Source of the DNA: Daejeonella sp. H1SJ63
GTDB taxonomy: Bacteria; Bacteroidota; Bacteroidia; Sphingobacteriales; Sphingobacteriaceae
NCBI RefSeq assembly: GCF_029360775.1
Contig: NZ_JARKMZ010000018.1
Coordinates: 1 to 64,000, forward strand
Reading direction: 5' to 3'
DNA: 64,000 nucleotides
Shown one piece after another: positions 63,337 through 64,000 of the stretch. The notes beneath the pieces were generated by a model. It was not told the DNA's origin, did no database searches, and saw only the letters and a program-made list of their open reading frames with translations. Numbering within the stretch: position 1 is the stretch's first letter; the number at the start of each line of letters is the position of its first letter. The translations under genes and the position numbers were made by a program.

Positions 63337-64000
63337 CTATTTATAACTTCTCTGTGTTAGTTTAACATTCTCAAACACCAACTCTTCCTTGTGAAGTACT
63401 TCCGGCTCATTATCTCCTTTATACTCCCAGGCAGCTGCATATGCAAACTGATCGTCGTCGCGTAAAGCTTCTCCCTCTTCTGTCTGGCTTTCCAAACGGA
63501 AATGACCACCACATGATTCTTTTCTGTTCAACGCATCATCTACCATTAATTCTCCAAGCTCAAGGAAATCAGCCACACGGCCTGCATTTTCAAGATTCTG
63601 ATTAAATTCTTCGTTGGTTCCTGTTACCTGTGCATTCTTCCAGAAATCTTCACGAAGCTGGCGGATAAGTCCTTTAGCTTTAGTAAGTCCTTCTTCAGTT
63701 CTTGCCATTCCGCAATATTCCCACATAATATGACCCAATTCACGATGATATTCATTAACAGTCTTAGTGCCTGTTAAGGATAATAGTTTGTTGATCCTTT
63801 CCTGAACACTTTTCTTAGTTTCTTCAAATGCAGGATGCGAATTGTCAACTGCTTTTGGTCCGATCGTAGCCAGATAATCGCCCAAAGTGTAAGGAACCAC
63901 GAAATATCCATCAGCAAGTCCCTGCATCAATGCAGAAGCCCCTAAACGGTTAGCACCGTGATCCGAGAAGTTTGCCTCTCCTAAACAATATAGTCCCGGA
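63337..64000 (-). CDS. sdhA: Succinate dehydrogenase/fumarate reductase flavoprotein subunit, 3' part
   Basis: The gene runs off the right edge of the window on the minus strand. The visible 3' part encodes about 220 residues and includes [20 protein letters not shown] (upstream of 63930), the active-site loop of fumarate reductase/SdhA proteins, then the C-terminal domain [34 protein letters not shown]. The [10 protein letters not shown] segment is the usual conserved Arg/His site. 106 bases separate it from sdhB. Confidence 0.95.
   Translation of the reverse strand, partial: PGLYCLGEANFSDHGANRLGASALMQGLADGYFVVPYTLGDYLATIGPKAVDNSHPAFEETKKSVQERINKLLSLTGTKTVNEYHRELGHIMWEYCGMARTEEGLTKAKGLIRQLREDFWKNAQVTGTNEEFNQNLENAGRVADFLELGELMVDDALNRKESCGGHFRLESQTEEGEALRDDDQFAYAAAWEYKGDNEPEVLHKEELVFENVKLTQRSYK

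Overview
The window is a stretch of a Bacteroidota chromosome. It most resembles the Sphingobacteriales, Pedobacter-like relatives in particular. The support is a 14-gene nuo operon with separate nuoC and nuoD and a short NuoG, type IX secretion / gliding proteins (PorV and a GldJ-like lipoprotein), a TonB/ExbB/ExbD operon carrying PstS-like and TPR genes, TonB-dependent receptors, DUF4834 and DUF4159 proteins, a four-helix-bundle element, and promoter boxes of the Bacteroidota TAnnTTTG type. I cannot name the species. I see no tRNA, rRNA, CRISPR array, prophage or complete insertion sequence.

Layout. 1-910 is non-coding and palindrome-rich. 911-3810 holds a DUF4834 protein and a large YfhO-type membrane protein. 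4043-15108 is a loose surface-polysaccharide region: three glycosyltransferases, three methyltransferases, a Wzx-like flippase, an outer-membrane barrel and a large cytochrome c dehydrogenase-like protein, broken by palindromic repeats. 15185-21021 holds typA, a small Cys-rich membrane protein too short for routine calling, ispF, porV and the GldJ-like gene. 21112-29740 is an envelope and periplasmic-redox block: TonB receptor, YncE/phosphoesterase fusion, gluconate-dehydrogenase-like subunit 3 and GMC oxidoreductase, a biotinyl carrier and a DUF4159 protein. 29869-33117 holds rsmE, a CNNM/CorC transporter, ppa and a DedA protein.

33162-46671 is the complete complex I operon, nuoA to nuoN, on the minus strand. 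It is driven by a good promoter before nuoA. The operon is interrupted between nuoF and nuoG by a frameshifted four-helix-bundle gene flanked by A/T-rich inverted repeats, and it has a second promoter-like box before nuoJ. 46754-52567 is the exbB-exbD-exbD-tonB-orf-pstS-like-TPR operon, with a strong hairpin after exbB that should favour ExbB over the rest.

53164-57258 holds a SUI1-like factor and a lipid kinase, divergent from metK. The metK leader carries a candidate SAM-II class riboswitch immediately after its promoter. NUDIX and acyltransferase genes follow. 57262-64000 holds a LytTR/LytS-type two-component pair, an M28 peptidase, a beta-CASP RNase-like protein, sdhB and the 3' part of sdhA, which runs off the window.

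The most notable observations are the metK leader RNA, the 5-bp tandem duplication that breaks the four-helix gene inside the nuo operon, two nested palindromic intergenic elements, and a 26-bp identical leader shared by two unrelated secreted-protein genes.
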